From NCBI RefSeq assembly GCF_025685625.1, contig NZ_JAGSYI010000001.1, forward strand, positions 744,001 to 808,000: a stretch of DNA of 64,000 nucleotides, given 5' to 3'. Every line of letters starts with the position of its first letter. Positions within the stretch are counted from its first letter, which is position 1. The translations under genes were made by a program, and so were the position numbers. The DNA comes from Acidicapsa acidisoli. GTDB taxonomy: Bacteria; Acidobacteriota; Terriglobia; Terriglobales; Acidobacteriaceae. Below, piece after piece: positions 36,575 through 44,293 of the stretch. The notes under the pieces were generated by a model. The model worked only from the letters and a program-made list of their open reading frames with translations. It was not told the DNA's origin and searched no databases.

Positions 36575-38236
36575 ATGCGAGGACTTATATCGAACGATGT
36601 CATCAAACAGCGGGCCATCATCATCGGCGCAGGACCTGCGGGCCTAACCGCAGCGCTGGAACTGTTGCGCCGTACAGGCGTCCAGCCCGTCGTCCTCGAA
36701 GCGACTGATGCAATCGGCGGCATCAGCCGGACGATTCAGTACAAAGGCAATCGGATGGACATCGGCGGTCACCGCTTCTTTTCCAAGTCCGATCGCGTCA
36801 TGCAGTGGTGGATGGACGTAATGCCCCTGGAGCCTTCGCTGGCTAACGGGAATGGCTCTGCTGGCGCACCAGCGAGCTCGATCCAACTCAGCTATCAAGG
36901 CAAGCAACGCGAACTCTCCGCCAGCCTCACCGCAACCTCAGTCGCAGACGCTCCGGTTGATCCAGATCTGGTAATGCTTCTGCGCCCGCGCAAGAGCCGC
37001 ATCTACTTCCTTCGCCGCTTTTTCGACTATCCCATCCGCCTCACGGCCGACACTTTACTTAACCTGGGACTGGTCCGAACCTTTCTGGCCGGCATCAGCT
37101 ACATGCGCGCCGCTCTTTTCCCCAAGAAGGAAGAGAAAACCCTGGAAGATTTTCTGGTCAATCGCTTCGGCCGCCAACTCTACAGACTGTTCTTCGAGTC
37201 CTACACCGAGAAAGTCTGGGGTGTGCCTTGCAGCCAGATCAGCGCCGAGTGGGGAGCGCAGCGAATCAAGGGGCTCTCCCTCAAAGGGGTTGTAGTTCAT
37301 TTCCTCAAGAAAGCCTTCAGCGGCAAATCCCGCAAGGGAGCTAAAAACGGCATCGCCCAGAAGGAAACCGAAACCTCTCTGATCGAACAGTTCCTGTACC
37401 CGAAGTTCGGTCCCGGCCAGCTATGGGAGCATGTTGCAGAAATGGTGCAGGAGGCCGGCGGCGAACTGCACATGGGCGTCAACGTCGACCGCCTCATCGT
37501 CTCCGGCAATCGCATCTCCGGCGTCGAAGCCATCTCCGGCGCAGCCTCCGGCAATCCCCAGCGCGCCACCTTCGCAGCCGATTATGTCTTCTCCACGATG
37601 CCTATCCAAGAGCTGATCCGCACGCTCTCAGTGCCAGCCCCCGAGGAGGTTCGCGCCGTCAGCGAAGGCCTCGTCTACCGTGATTTCATCACCGTAGGCC
37701 TGCTCGCCTCGAAACTCGATGTGCGCGAAAAAGACGGCAGCCCGCTCAAGGACAACTGGATCTACATCCAGGAACCGGACGTTCAAGTTGGCCGCCTGCA
37801 GATCTTTAATAACTGGAGTCCCGCCATGGTCGCCGACCCCTCAAAGGTCTGGATCGGCCTTGAATACTTCTGCTATCAGACCGACCCCATCTGGAACCTC
37901 AGCGACGAAGCAATGATCGCCCTGGCCAAAGATGAAATCTCCAGAATCGGCATCCTCCGCGCCGAAAATGTACTCGATGCCCACGTTGTCCGCGTGCCCA
38001 AAACCTACCCCGCCTACTTCGGCACCTATGATCGCTTCGACACAATCCGCAACTTTACAGACAGTATCGAGAATCTCTTCCTCGTAGGCCGCAACGGCAT
38101 GCACAAATACAACAACCAAGACCATTCCATGCTGACCGCCATGACCGCCGTGGATAACATCGCCAAAGGGATCACTGATAAGTCCAATCTTTGGACCATC
38201 AACACGGAAATGGAATATCACGAAGAGAAGAAATAA
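36575..38236 (+). CDS. FAD-dependent oxidoreductase, UDP-galactopyranose mutase-like
   Basis: 553 residues. The Rossmann FAD-binding motif [18 protein letters not shown] is at about 13-30, with [15 protein letters not shown] binding the ribose and [15 protein letters not shown] next; the C-terminus [20 protein letters not shown] contacts FAD. The general plan is shared by protoporphyrinogen-oxidase/amine-oxidase and UDP-galactopyranose-mutase-like proteins found beside polysaccharide genes. A residue run at 85-120 ([12 protein letters not shown]) is a small insertion. A TATACT hexamer ends only 8 bases before ATG 36575 and no ribosome site is visible, so the message may be leaderless. The exact reaction is not certain. 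Confidence 0.8.
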   Translation: MRGLISNDVIKQRAIIIGAGPAGLTAALELLRRTGVQPVVLEATDAIGGISRTIQYKGNRMDIGGHRFFSKSDRVMQWWMDVMPLEPSLANGNGSAGAPASSIQLSYQGKQRELSASLTATSVADAPVDPDLVMLLRPRKSRIYFLRRFFDYPIRLTADTLLNLGLVRTFLAGISYMRAALFPKKEEKTLEDFLVNRFGRQLYRLFFESYTEKVWGVPCSQISAEWGAQRIKGLSLKGVVVHFLKKAFSGKSRKGAKNGIAQKETETSLIEQFLYPKFGPGQLWEHVAEMVQEAGGELHMGVNVDRLIVSGNRISGVEAISGAASGNPQRATFAADYVFSTMPIQELIRTLSVPAPEEVRAVSEGLVYRDFITVGLLASKLDVREKDGSPLKDNWIYIQEPDVQVGRLQIFNNWSPAMVADPSKVWIGLEYFCYQTDPIWNLSDEAMIALAKDEISRIGILRAENVLDAHVVRVPKTYPAYFGTYDRFDTIRNFTDSIENLFLVGRNGMHKYNNQDHSMLTAMTAVDNIAKGITDKSNLWTINTEMEYHEEKK

Positions 38237-38262
38237 ATCCGCCCTTTACCCACCAGAAAAAT

Positions 38263-38294
38263 CGGCAGATTCCCTCCCCCGAAGGAATCTGCCG
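38263..38294 (-). terminator. Terminator hairpin between convergent genes
   Basis: Perfect 11-bp stem (CGGCAGATTCC/GGAATCTGCCG) with a 10-base loop. Read leftward it is followed by a TTTTT run, so it fits a rho-independent terminator for the small gene at 38340-38609; it also lies 26 bp after the flavoprotein stop and may serve both. Confidence 0.75.
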
Positions 38295-38339
38295 TCTCGA
38301 GTGTGACTGAGAAAACTCGTTTAACTGCTGCGCCCCCTG

Positions 38340-38609
38340 CTAGAGAGCCCACACCGGAGCATTGCCCAAAATGGCCGCGCCAGAAAAGGCAACCGGCCCA
38401 TCCCATGCAGGCACCACAAATCCCTTCACCGGGTGAACCTCCGGCCCGGCCCCGGAATGATGATGATGTCGCAGCGTGGTCTCCACTTCACGCAGTGCAG
38501 CCGCCCGTTCCATCTTCGTCCCACGCTCCCAGAACATCACAAATCCTTGGCCGCAAATCGTGCAACGCGTCTCTGGCGCGACCTCGGTGCTCTTGAGAAG
38601 TACTTGCAT
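38340..38609 (-). CDS. Hypothetical protein (89 aa) with CxxC
   Basis: Starts at ATG 38609 with AAGGAGAGA upstream. It has a TRCTICGQGF knuckle near the N-terminus, HHHH in the middle and a hydrophobic C-terminal third (VPAWDGPVAFSGAAILGNAP). A single metal site is possible from Cys and His residues. Followed by a clear terminator, so a monocistronic gene. No family recognised. Confidence 0.6.
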   Translation of the reverse strand: MQVLLKSTEVAPETRCTICGQGFVMFWERGTKMERAAALREVETTLRHHHHSGAGPEVHPVKGFVVPAWDGPVAFSGAAILGNAPVWAL

Positions 38610-39008
38610 TTCGCTCTCTCCTTGTTGCTATGCGCCGGGCATCGCCCAGCCACTCGTTGACGTTAGACCTCGGCGCGAAATCGCAATATTCCACGAACAA
38701 GGCGTTTGCACAACCTTGCGCGTTATCGCGCCTCACTCAGAGGATGGTTCCAATACCACCCCTGTGTGAGTGACGATACGGAACAAGCAAAAGTGTCTGG
38801 AATGAAGTGTCATGAACGCTTGAACCGTATCAATACTGATCAACTTCCGCGAATTTTTCCAAAGTGAAGTCCATCCTGAGACAGGAATCGAAATGCGCTG
38901 TGACACGGCAAACACGTCTTGTACACCCTGCAGCCGGTATATCCTGAAAGGTCGCTGTGACAGCACATGCTCCGCGGCTAAAGACTTCTAAGGACACCGG
39001 TTTCCATC
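38610..39008. other. 399-bp leader/intergenic region before thrS
   Basis: Divergent promoter region of the small CxxC protein and thrS. I looked for a T-box or other leader structure and did not find a convincing stem with a following T-tract. An AAGGA lies 14 bases before the thrS ATG. Confidence 0.35.
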
Positions 39009-41057
39009 ATGAGCACGCAGACTATTGCCGTACATTTGCCCGACGGGGCAATTCGTGAAGTGCCCGTTGGTACGACCCCGCTCGAAATTGCGAATTCCAT
39101 TTCGCCGCGCCTCGCCGCCGTCTCGGTCGTAGCCCGTCTCACTCCCATCGCATCCACCGGCGTCTCCATCGGTTCCGAAAACACGAACGCAGCGGAAACA
39201 GACAGCGACGCCGCAATGTACTCTGTCGGAGACGCCGCAGCCTCTCGCCTCGTCGACCTTTCCACTCCTCTGACCGAAGACACCCAGCTCGCTCTCGTCA
39301 GGGAGCAGGACCCGGAAGCTCTCAAGGTCATCCGCCATTCCGCCGCGCACGTCATGGCGACCGCCGTCCTCGAACTCTTCCCCGAGACCAAGCTCGGCCA
39401 CGGTCCGGCCACAGACCAGGGATTCTTCTACGATTTCTATCGCGAAAAGCCCTTCACGCCGGAAGATCTGGCCGCCATCGAAGCCAAAATGGCCGAAGTC
39501 ATCGCGCGCAACGAGAAGTTCGTGCGCGAGTCCACGCCGCGCGAAGAAGCCCTCGCCACCTTCGAGCATGACGGCGACTTCATGAAGACCCATTTCGTGA
39601 CGAAGTTCACCCACCCCGGCGAGCAGGTCAGCTTCTATCGCAACGGCCACTTCCTCGACTTCTGCCGTGGCCCGCACGTGCCATCGACTGGCCGCGTCAA
39701 AGCCGTCAAAGTCACCAACCTCGCCGGCGCCTACTGGCTCGGCGACGAAAAGAATCCGCAGCTCCAGCGCATCTACGGCACGGCGTTTTTCTCGCAAAAA
39801 GACCTCGACGCCCACTTCGCCCGCCTCGAAGAGATCGCCAAACGCGATCACCGCGTGCTCGGCAAGCAGCTCGACCTCTTCAGCATTCAGGAAGTCGCCG
39901 GAGCCGGTCTCATCTTCTGGCATCCCAAAGGCGCCATGATCCGCAAGATCATGGAAGACTGGATGCGTGAAGAATGCCTGCGCCGTGGCTATTCCATGGT
40001 CTTCACACCGCACGTCATGCGCCGCGAACTCTGGAAGATCAGCGGACACGAGGGCTTCTACTCCGGCAACATGTACACGCCCATGGAACTGGACGACGCC
40101 GATTACCGGCTCAAGCCCATGAACTGCCCCGGCCACATCCTCATCTACAAGAACACCCCCAAGAGCTACCGCGACCTGCCCGTCCGCTACGCAGAACTGG
40201 GAAACGTCTACCGCTACGAGCGCTCCGGAACGATGCATGGCCTCCTGCGTGTCCGCGGCTTTACCCAGGACGACGCGCACATCTTCTGCACACCCGGCCA
40301 GATTGAAGATGAGATGGACGCCTGCATCGACTTCGCCGAGGCTGTTCTCAAGACCTTCGGCTTCGCTGAATACCGCGTAGAACTCTCCGCGCACGATCCC
40401 GGCAAGCCGGGCGAATTCGTGGGCAAAGAGGAAGACTGGCTCCGCGCAGAGTCGGCCCTCGACCGCGTCCTCACCCGCCGCGGTCTTACCTTCAGGAGAA
40501 TTCCCGGCGAAGGCGCCTTCTACGGCCCCAAAATCGACTTCAAACTCGTCGACGTTCTCGGTCGCCTGTGGCAGCTCTCCACCGTCCAGTTTGATTTCAA
40601 CCTGCCGGCCCGCTTCGAGCTCGAATACGTCGGCGAAGACGGCGAGCGCCATCAGCCGGTCATGGTGCACCGCGCTCTCTTCGGATCGGTCGAGCGTTTC
40701 TTCGGCGTCCTCATCGAGCACTATGCTGGAGCATTCCCGCTCTGGCTCGCACCCGTCCAGGTCGGCCTCGTCCCCATCAGCGAACGCCACCAGGAATACG
40801 CAGCCCGAGTCAAGGCCGAACTCGAAGCCGCCGGCCTGCGTGTCGAAATCGACGACCGCAACGAAAAGATGAACTCCAAGATCCGCGATTTCGCCAACCA
40901 GAAGACGCCCTACATTCTCGTCATGGGCGACAAGGAAGCCGAAGCCCACGCGGTCAGCGTCCGCACCCGCGCCAAAGGTGACCAGGGATCGATGCCCTTA
41001 GCCACCTTCCTAGCCAACTCGCTGGAGCTAGTCAAAACCCGTTCCGTCGACCTGTAA
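39009..41057 (+). CDS. thrS: Threonyl-tRNA synthetase
   Basis: 682 residues versus about 640 in E. coli. TGS domain (residues 1-95), editing domain with HSAAH at 110-114, class II core with motif 2 MNCPGH (zinc Cys) and RYERSGTMHGLLRVRGFTQD, HRALFGSVERF (motif 3), and anticodon-binding domain from about 570. Relative to E. coli the TGS domain carries about 30 extra residues (roughly 46-78, Ser/Thr/Asn/Ala-rich). It charges tRNA-Thr and clears mischarged Ser. Essential core gene; followed by the vapBC unit. Confidence 0.96.
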   Translation: MSTQTIAVHLPDGAIREVPVGTTPLEIANSISPRLAAVSVVARLTPIASTGVSIGSENTNAAETDSDAAMYSVGDAAASRLVDLSTPLTEDTQLALVREQDPEALKVIRHSAAHVMATAVLELFPETKLGHGPATDQGFFYDFYREKPFTPEDLAAIEAKMAEVIARNEKFVRESTPREEALATFEHDGDFMKTHFVTKFTHPGEQVSFYRNGHFLDFCRGPHVPSTGRVKAVKVTNLAGAYWLGDEKNPQLQRIYGTAFFSQKDLDAHFARLEEIAKRDHRVLGKQLDLFSIQEVAGAGLIFWHPKGAMIRKIMEDWMREECLRRGYSMVFTPHVMRRELWKISGHEGFYSGNMYTPMELDDADYRLKPMNCPGHILIYKNTPKSYRDLPVRYAELGNVYRYERSGTMHGLLRVRGFTQDDAHIFCTPGQIEDEMDACIDFAEAVLKTFGFAEYRVELSAHDPGKPGEFVGKEEDWLRAESALDRVLTRRGLTFRRIPGEGAFYGPKIDFKLVDVLGRLWQLSTVQFDFNLPARFELEYVGEDGERHQPVMVHRALFGSVERFFGVLIEHYAGAFPLWLAPVQVGLVPISERHQEYAARVKAELEAAGLRVEIDDRNEKMNSKIRDFANQKTPYILVMGDKEAEAHAVSVRTRAKGDQGSMPLATFLANSLELVKTRSVDL

Positions 41058-41074
41058 TACTCCGCAAGCATTTC

Positions 41075-41121
41075 GATGCTCGCCTACATCTGATGTTTGA
41101 TGTATGATGCAGGTGAGCATC
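41075..41121. promoter_or_regulatory. Inverted repeat upstream of vapB (operator candidate)
   Basis: The arms GATGCTCGCCT (41075-41085) and AGGTGAGCATC (41111-41121) are complementary with one mismatch, separated by 25 bases containing repeated TGATG/TGATGT units. It ends 22 bp before vapB, where VapBC-type complexes usually bind to repress their own operon. It also follows the thrS stop by 18 bp, so it may act in transcript ending. Confidence 0.5.
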
Positions 41122-41143
41122 CTTTGATGCCACGAAGAGGTCT

Positions 41144-41374
41144 ATGCGCACTACACTGACCATCGACGATGACATTTTGGCGGCCGCACGGGAACGAGCC
41201 GACGCCGAGCGAAAGACCGTGGGTGAGGTCATTTCCTCCCTCGCCCGAAAAGGACTCTGCCCGACGGAGTCCACCCCCGTTTTTCGTAATGGCATTCGGC
41301 TACTGCCGGTCCAGCCCGGAGCCGGGATTTCGACTGTGGAGTTGATCAAGGAGCTGATGGACGAACTGCCATGA
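41144..41374 (+). CDS. vapB: VapB-type antitoxin (ribbon-helix-helix)
   Basis: 76 residues. MRTTLTIDDDILAAARERAD is the ribbon-helix-helix start of the VapB/DUF2191-like antitoxins; the C-terminal part (GISTVELIKELMDELP) would wrap the toxin. GAAGAGG precedes the start. Overlaps vapC by ATGA, the usual coupling. It binds operator DNA and neutralises VapC. Confidence 0.85.
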   Translation: MRTTLTIDDDILAAARERADAERKTVGEVISSLARKGLCPTESTPVFRNGIRLLPVQPGAGISTVELIKELMDELP

Positions 41375-41805
41375 CGTTCCTTCTCGACGTGAACGTCTTG
41401 ATCGCACTCATCGATTCTCGGAATAGTCACCATCAAGCTGCCCATGCGTGGTTCTCGCGAAGGATGGGAAAAGATTCCTGGGCGACCTGCCCTCTCACGG
41501 AAAACGGCGTCCTGAGAGTCGTTGGAAACCCCAGATTTCCCAACTCGCCCGGAAGCCCCCTTATCGTTGCTGAGTCCTTGAATAGCCTGCTGACGCAACC
41601 GGGACATGACTTTTGGCCTGACGACATCAGCCTGCTGGATTCTCAAAAATTCGACCTGCGTCATTTACTCAACGCCAGCCAAGTCACCGACAGCTATTTG
41701 CTTGCGTTGGCAATCGCCCACGGAGGGCAATTGGCAACCTTCGATCGCAAGCTGATCAAGGATGCTGTCCGAAACGGCGCTCAAGGGCTGCATCTAATCA
41801 TCTGA
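41371..41805 (+). CDS. vapC: VapC-type PIN-domain ribonuclease toxin
   Basis: 144 residues. PIN acidic residues are visible: LLDVNVLIALID (first Asp), TENGVLRV (Glu) and DSYLLALAIAHGGQLATFDRKL (two Asp). Such toxins cleave tRNA or rRNA and stop growth when VapB is lost. The start lies within vapB's last codons. The set looks intact. Confidence 0.88.
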   Translation: MTFLLDVNVLIALIDSRNSHHQAAHAWFSRRMGKDSWATCPLTENGVLRVVGNPRFPNSPGSPLIVAESLNSLLTQPGHDFWPDDISLLDSQKFDLRHLLNASQVTDSYLLALAIAHGGQLATFDRKLIKDAVRNGAQGLHLII

Positions 41806-41842
41806 TCAGCCCGAGCGCTCAGTAATTCCCAGGTGCGAACAG

Positions 41843-42055
41843 CTATATGCCCATGCCGAACTCAGAAGCAGTCTGCGTCCCCGCGTTGGCATAGAAGTCA
41901 TACGGAGTCCGGTGATTGAACACGTAGCGCTTACGCAGCTCTCGCCCTATAAACAGCCCAACCGCAGCAATCCCAAGACCGACGGAGACCCAGCCAATCG
42001 CTCGCAGAGCGTTGTGATTCGTGGTGCAACTCGTTTCTGCTTCGTTCTCGGGCAT
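41843..42055 (-). CDS. Small membrane protein (70 aa)
   Basis: ATG 42055 follows GGAGGA. One membrane helix (AIGWVSVGLGIAAVGLFIG) and a basic anchor (RELRKRY) in the middle, with a short C-terminal tail. Leading residues MPENEAETS are acidic. Alone; function unknown. Confidence 0.6.
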   Translation of the reverse strand: MPENEAETSCTTNHNALRAIGWVSVGLGIAAVGLFIGRELRKRYVFNHRTPYDFYANAGTQTASEFGMGI

Positions 42056-42153
42056 CGGGACTCCTCCAAGTAAATGATAACGCACATTAACTTAAGACTG
42101 TCCAGGGCAGACGAGGTAACACTTTCGTGCCAGTCCGGAAAGAGACAGCCTGC

Positions 42154-43197
42154 TCACATCACTGATTCGATGCGGGAAAGCCAATCCTGCTTCGCCGATT
42201 CCGGCAAAAAACTTGCGCGAAACGAGTTCTTTGCGAGTGCCTTGAGGCCGCTGCGGTCAAACCCGTGGATCTCGTGCGCCAGCCGGTACTCGTTCTCGAC
42301 CGGCGAGCCAAAAAACGCCGGATCGTCCGAGTTCAGCGTGACCATCAACCCGCGATCGAAGTACTCCCGCAACGGATGCGCCGCGAACGAGGGGCAGACC
42401 CCGGTCCGCACATTCGAGCTGGGATTCAGCTCCAGGGGAATTTGCCGCCGCGCAAGCTCCGCTACCAGTTCGGGATCGCGAATCGCCGAAAGCGCATGAC
42501 CGAGCCGTTCTGAACCAATCGACAAAGCCTCCCAGATCGCCTCAGGCCCGGTCGTCTCCCCCGCGTGGTTCGTCAGCCTGAGACCAGCCGCAGCCGCCTC
42601 GGCATACATCTCCCGGAACGGCTCCGAAGCTGCGACCCGCTCGTCCCCGCCCAAGCCAATGCCGATGATCGACGGATACTCCTGCCGCATCCGCGCCGCC
42701 AGACGAAAGACCCGCCGCGCCTCGGGAACACTGAAATGCCGCACCGCGTCGAAGATCCAATAGAGCGTCACGCCATAATCGCGCTCGCCCCGTTCCCGCG
42801 CGCGCTCCAGCCCGGCAAAGATCTTCTCAAACAGCAGCGGATCGGCTGCGTCTTCCTCCTTGCGCCAGAAGTAGACCACGCCCACCGAGATATATACCTC
42901 GGCATGAACCACCCCTTGCGCCGCAAGCTGCCCGATCATGCGGTAGCCGGCCAACTCATACTCCTCAGGCCCGCGCAACCGCCGCGTCACTGCCTTGAAG
43001 GCCAGCATGAATCCCGAAAAATCTGTGTACTGGTAAAGCGCCTCGGCCTCAGCCAGCGTTAATGGCGCAGCCCCAAAGCCAGCATCGACCCGCTCGCTCA
43101 GCTCCGCGAGGGTCGCCGGCTCAATCGTGCCTTCCAGATGTAAATGCAGTTCCGCCTTAGGCAACCGGCGGATAAACGAAGAAAGATCATCGGACAT
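42154..43197 (-). CDS. Adenosine deaminase family protein
   Basis: 347 residues, the family length. Metal/substrate motifs: PKAELHLHLEGTI (zinc His pair), GLGGDE, TNHAGET (His/Glu), LELNPSSNVRTG and TLNSDDPAFF (Asp). The catalytic set is complete. Deamination of adenosine is the default call, but the family also includes aminodeoxyfutalosine deaminases of the futalosine menaquinone pathway, which the sequence does not exclude. No pathway neighbours are present. Confidence 0.88.
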   Translation of the reverse strand: MSDDLSSFIRRLPKAELHLHLEGTIEPATLAELSERVDAGFGAAPLTLAEAEALYQYTDFSGFMLAFKAVTRRLRGPEEYELAGYRMIGQLAAQGVVHAEVYISVGVVYFWRKEEDAADPLLFEKIFAGLERARERGERDYGVTLYWIFDAVRHFSVPEARRVFRLAARMRQEYPSIIGIGLGGDERVAASEPFREMYAEAAAAGLRLTNHAGETTGPEAIWEALSIGSERLGHALSAIRDPELVAELARRQIPLELNPSSNVRTGVCPSFAAHPLREYFDRGLMVTLNSDDPAFFGSPVENEYRLAHEIHGFDRSGLKALAKNSFRASFLPESAKQDWLSRIESVM

Positions 43198-43254
43198 ACT
43201 TCATTCTATTGCGCCCGATTCCACCAAGGAACCTCGCCGGAAGCCGTTAGCACC

Positions 43255-43653
43255 TTACTTTGAATTTTCACGAGGCCGGCCGAAGAACAACACATAGCCG
43301 CCAGCATCTTCCAGTTCGAAGCCGCGCAATCCATCCTCCGTATCCTTGAGCGGTACGGAAAAGGCGACACTACGCGAAAGAAACTCATCCGCCAGCGCAT
43401 CCGGATCGGATACAGAAACGTAGGCATCCAACCTGGCCCAAGGGTGCCGTGCCGCATTGGGCAGCGGATCGACTCCCACCGCCTTCACAAAGAGCATCGC
43501 GTTGTTCCGCCGCACGATGGCAAAGAAAGGATCGGCGTCCGGGTGTTGATATTCCACCTCGAAACCCAGCTTGTCGCGATAGAAGGCGATGGAAGCCGTG
43601 ACATTGCGCACAATGAACGAAGGCGAGATGCTGGATATCGCAGGTCGGCTCAT
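43255..43653 (-). CDS. VOC-family (glyoxalase/bleomycin-resistance-like) protein
   Basis: 132 residues in two beta-alpha-beta-beta-beta modules: SPSFIVRNVTASIAFYRDKL at the start and RLDAYVSVSDPDALADEF, then GLRGFELEDAGGYVLFFGRP at the end. The final Glu/Phe pattern is typical. Its start overlaps the stop of a 33-codon adenosine-deaminase-like frame (43650-43751). Substrate not predictable. Confidence 0.85.
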   Translation of the reverse strand: MSRPAISSISPSFIVRNVTASIAFYRDKLGFEVEYQHPDADPFFAIVRRNNAMLFVKAVGVDPLPNAARHPWARLDAYVSVSDPDALADEFLSRSVAFSVPLKDTEDGLRGFELEDAGGYVLFFGRPRENSK

Positions 43654-43751
43654 GCAAGGTTTCCCTCCAAGGTCTTCCCCGCAAACATGCTAGTGCCCTC
43701 AAGGTGCAAGTGCAGCTCCGCCTTGGGCAAGCGGAGAATGAAATCATTCAT
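43650..43751 (-). pseudogene. Truncated adenosine deaminase N-terminus (33 codons)
   Basis: It reads MNDFILRLPKAELHLHLEGT, followed by 13 unrelated residues and a TGA that overlaps the VOC start (ATGA). The first 20 residues closely match the start of the deaminase 450 bp away (RRLPKAELHLHLEGTI) but third-base positions differ, so it is a diverged, separate copy. The rest of the gene is missing. It is either a remnant of a second deaminase gene or a reused upstream leader. Confidence 0.65.
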
Positions 43752-43920
43752 GGATTCATGCCGAGATTGATCTTGCATCCTTCTATGCTACCGGGACGCT
43801 CTGGATTAGCGAACTCCAGCAACCGCTCGTCAGACATTATGTACCGATGTGGAAACCGCTTCGATTTCATTTCGTAGTAATGATATGTTAATTTTGCACT
43901 TCGCCGAGAGTAAGAGGAAC

Positions 43921-44259
43921 ATGATCGACCTGAGATCAGTTGACGACGTTGAGAGCCTAGTTCCGCGAGTCTCGAACTGGAAGGGCGCTGAGTTTGCGTG
44001 GACGCGCTGGAGCGACGTTCCGCATCAGGAGTCCTGGACACATGACCATTGCCCGTTCTGCGCGGCATGCATCTGCAACCACAGAGACCGCTTTCCTGAA
44101 ATTACCGTGGGACCGGAGGATGGTGGGCATTACCGACGCGCCTACTTCACTCAACGATCCAACACAATTTACTTATGGGTCTGCAGGTCCTGTTTTAAGC
44201 GCATGCAGTCTCGGATGGAGTGGACTGTATGCAGCTCGGGTTCAATTACAAGCAATTAA
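43921..44259 (+). CDS. Hypothetical Cys-rich protein
   Basis: 112 residues from ATG 43921, preceded by AAGAGGA; upstream in-frame codons look atypical. Contains HDHCPFCAACICNH and, 50 residues later, WVCRSCFKRM, enough for one or two zinc sites. The N-terminus MIDLRSVDDVESLVPRV is polar. Convergent with the permease. No family recognised. Confidence 0.65.
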   Translation: MIDLRSVDDVESLVPRVSNWKGAEFAWTRWSDVPHQESWTHDHCPFCAACICNHRDRFPEITVGPEDGGHYRRAYFTQRSNTIYLWVCRSCFKRMQSRMEWTVCSSGSITSN

Positions 44260-44293
44260 TTCGTTGCCCTCTGACGTCAAATACCGCTGTTAG

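Noticed and set aside
38610-39008. A T-box or other riboswitch upstream of thrS.
   Set aside because: No specifier stem, T-box core or following terminator could be recognised.
38988-40949. A 653-codon open frame antisense to thrS.
   Set aside because: It exactly shadows a certain synthetase gene, has no known motif, and long antisense frames are expected in GC-rich coding DNA.
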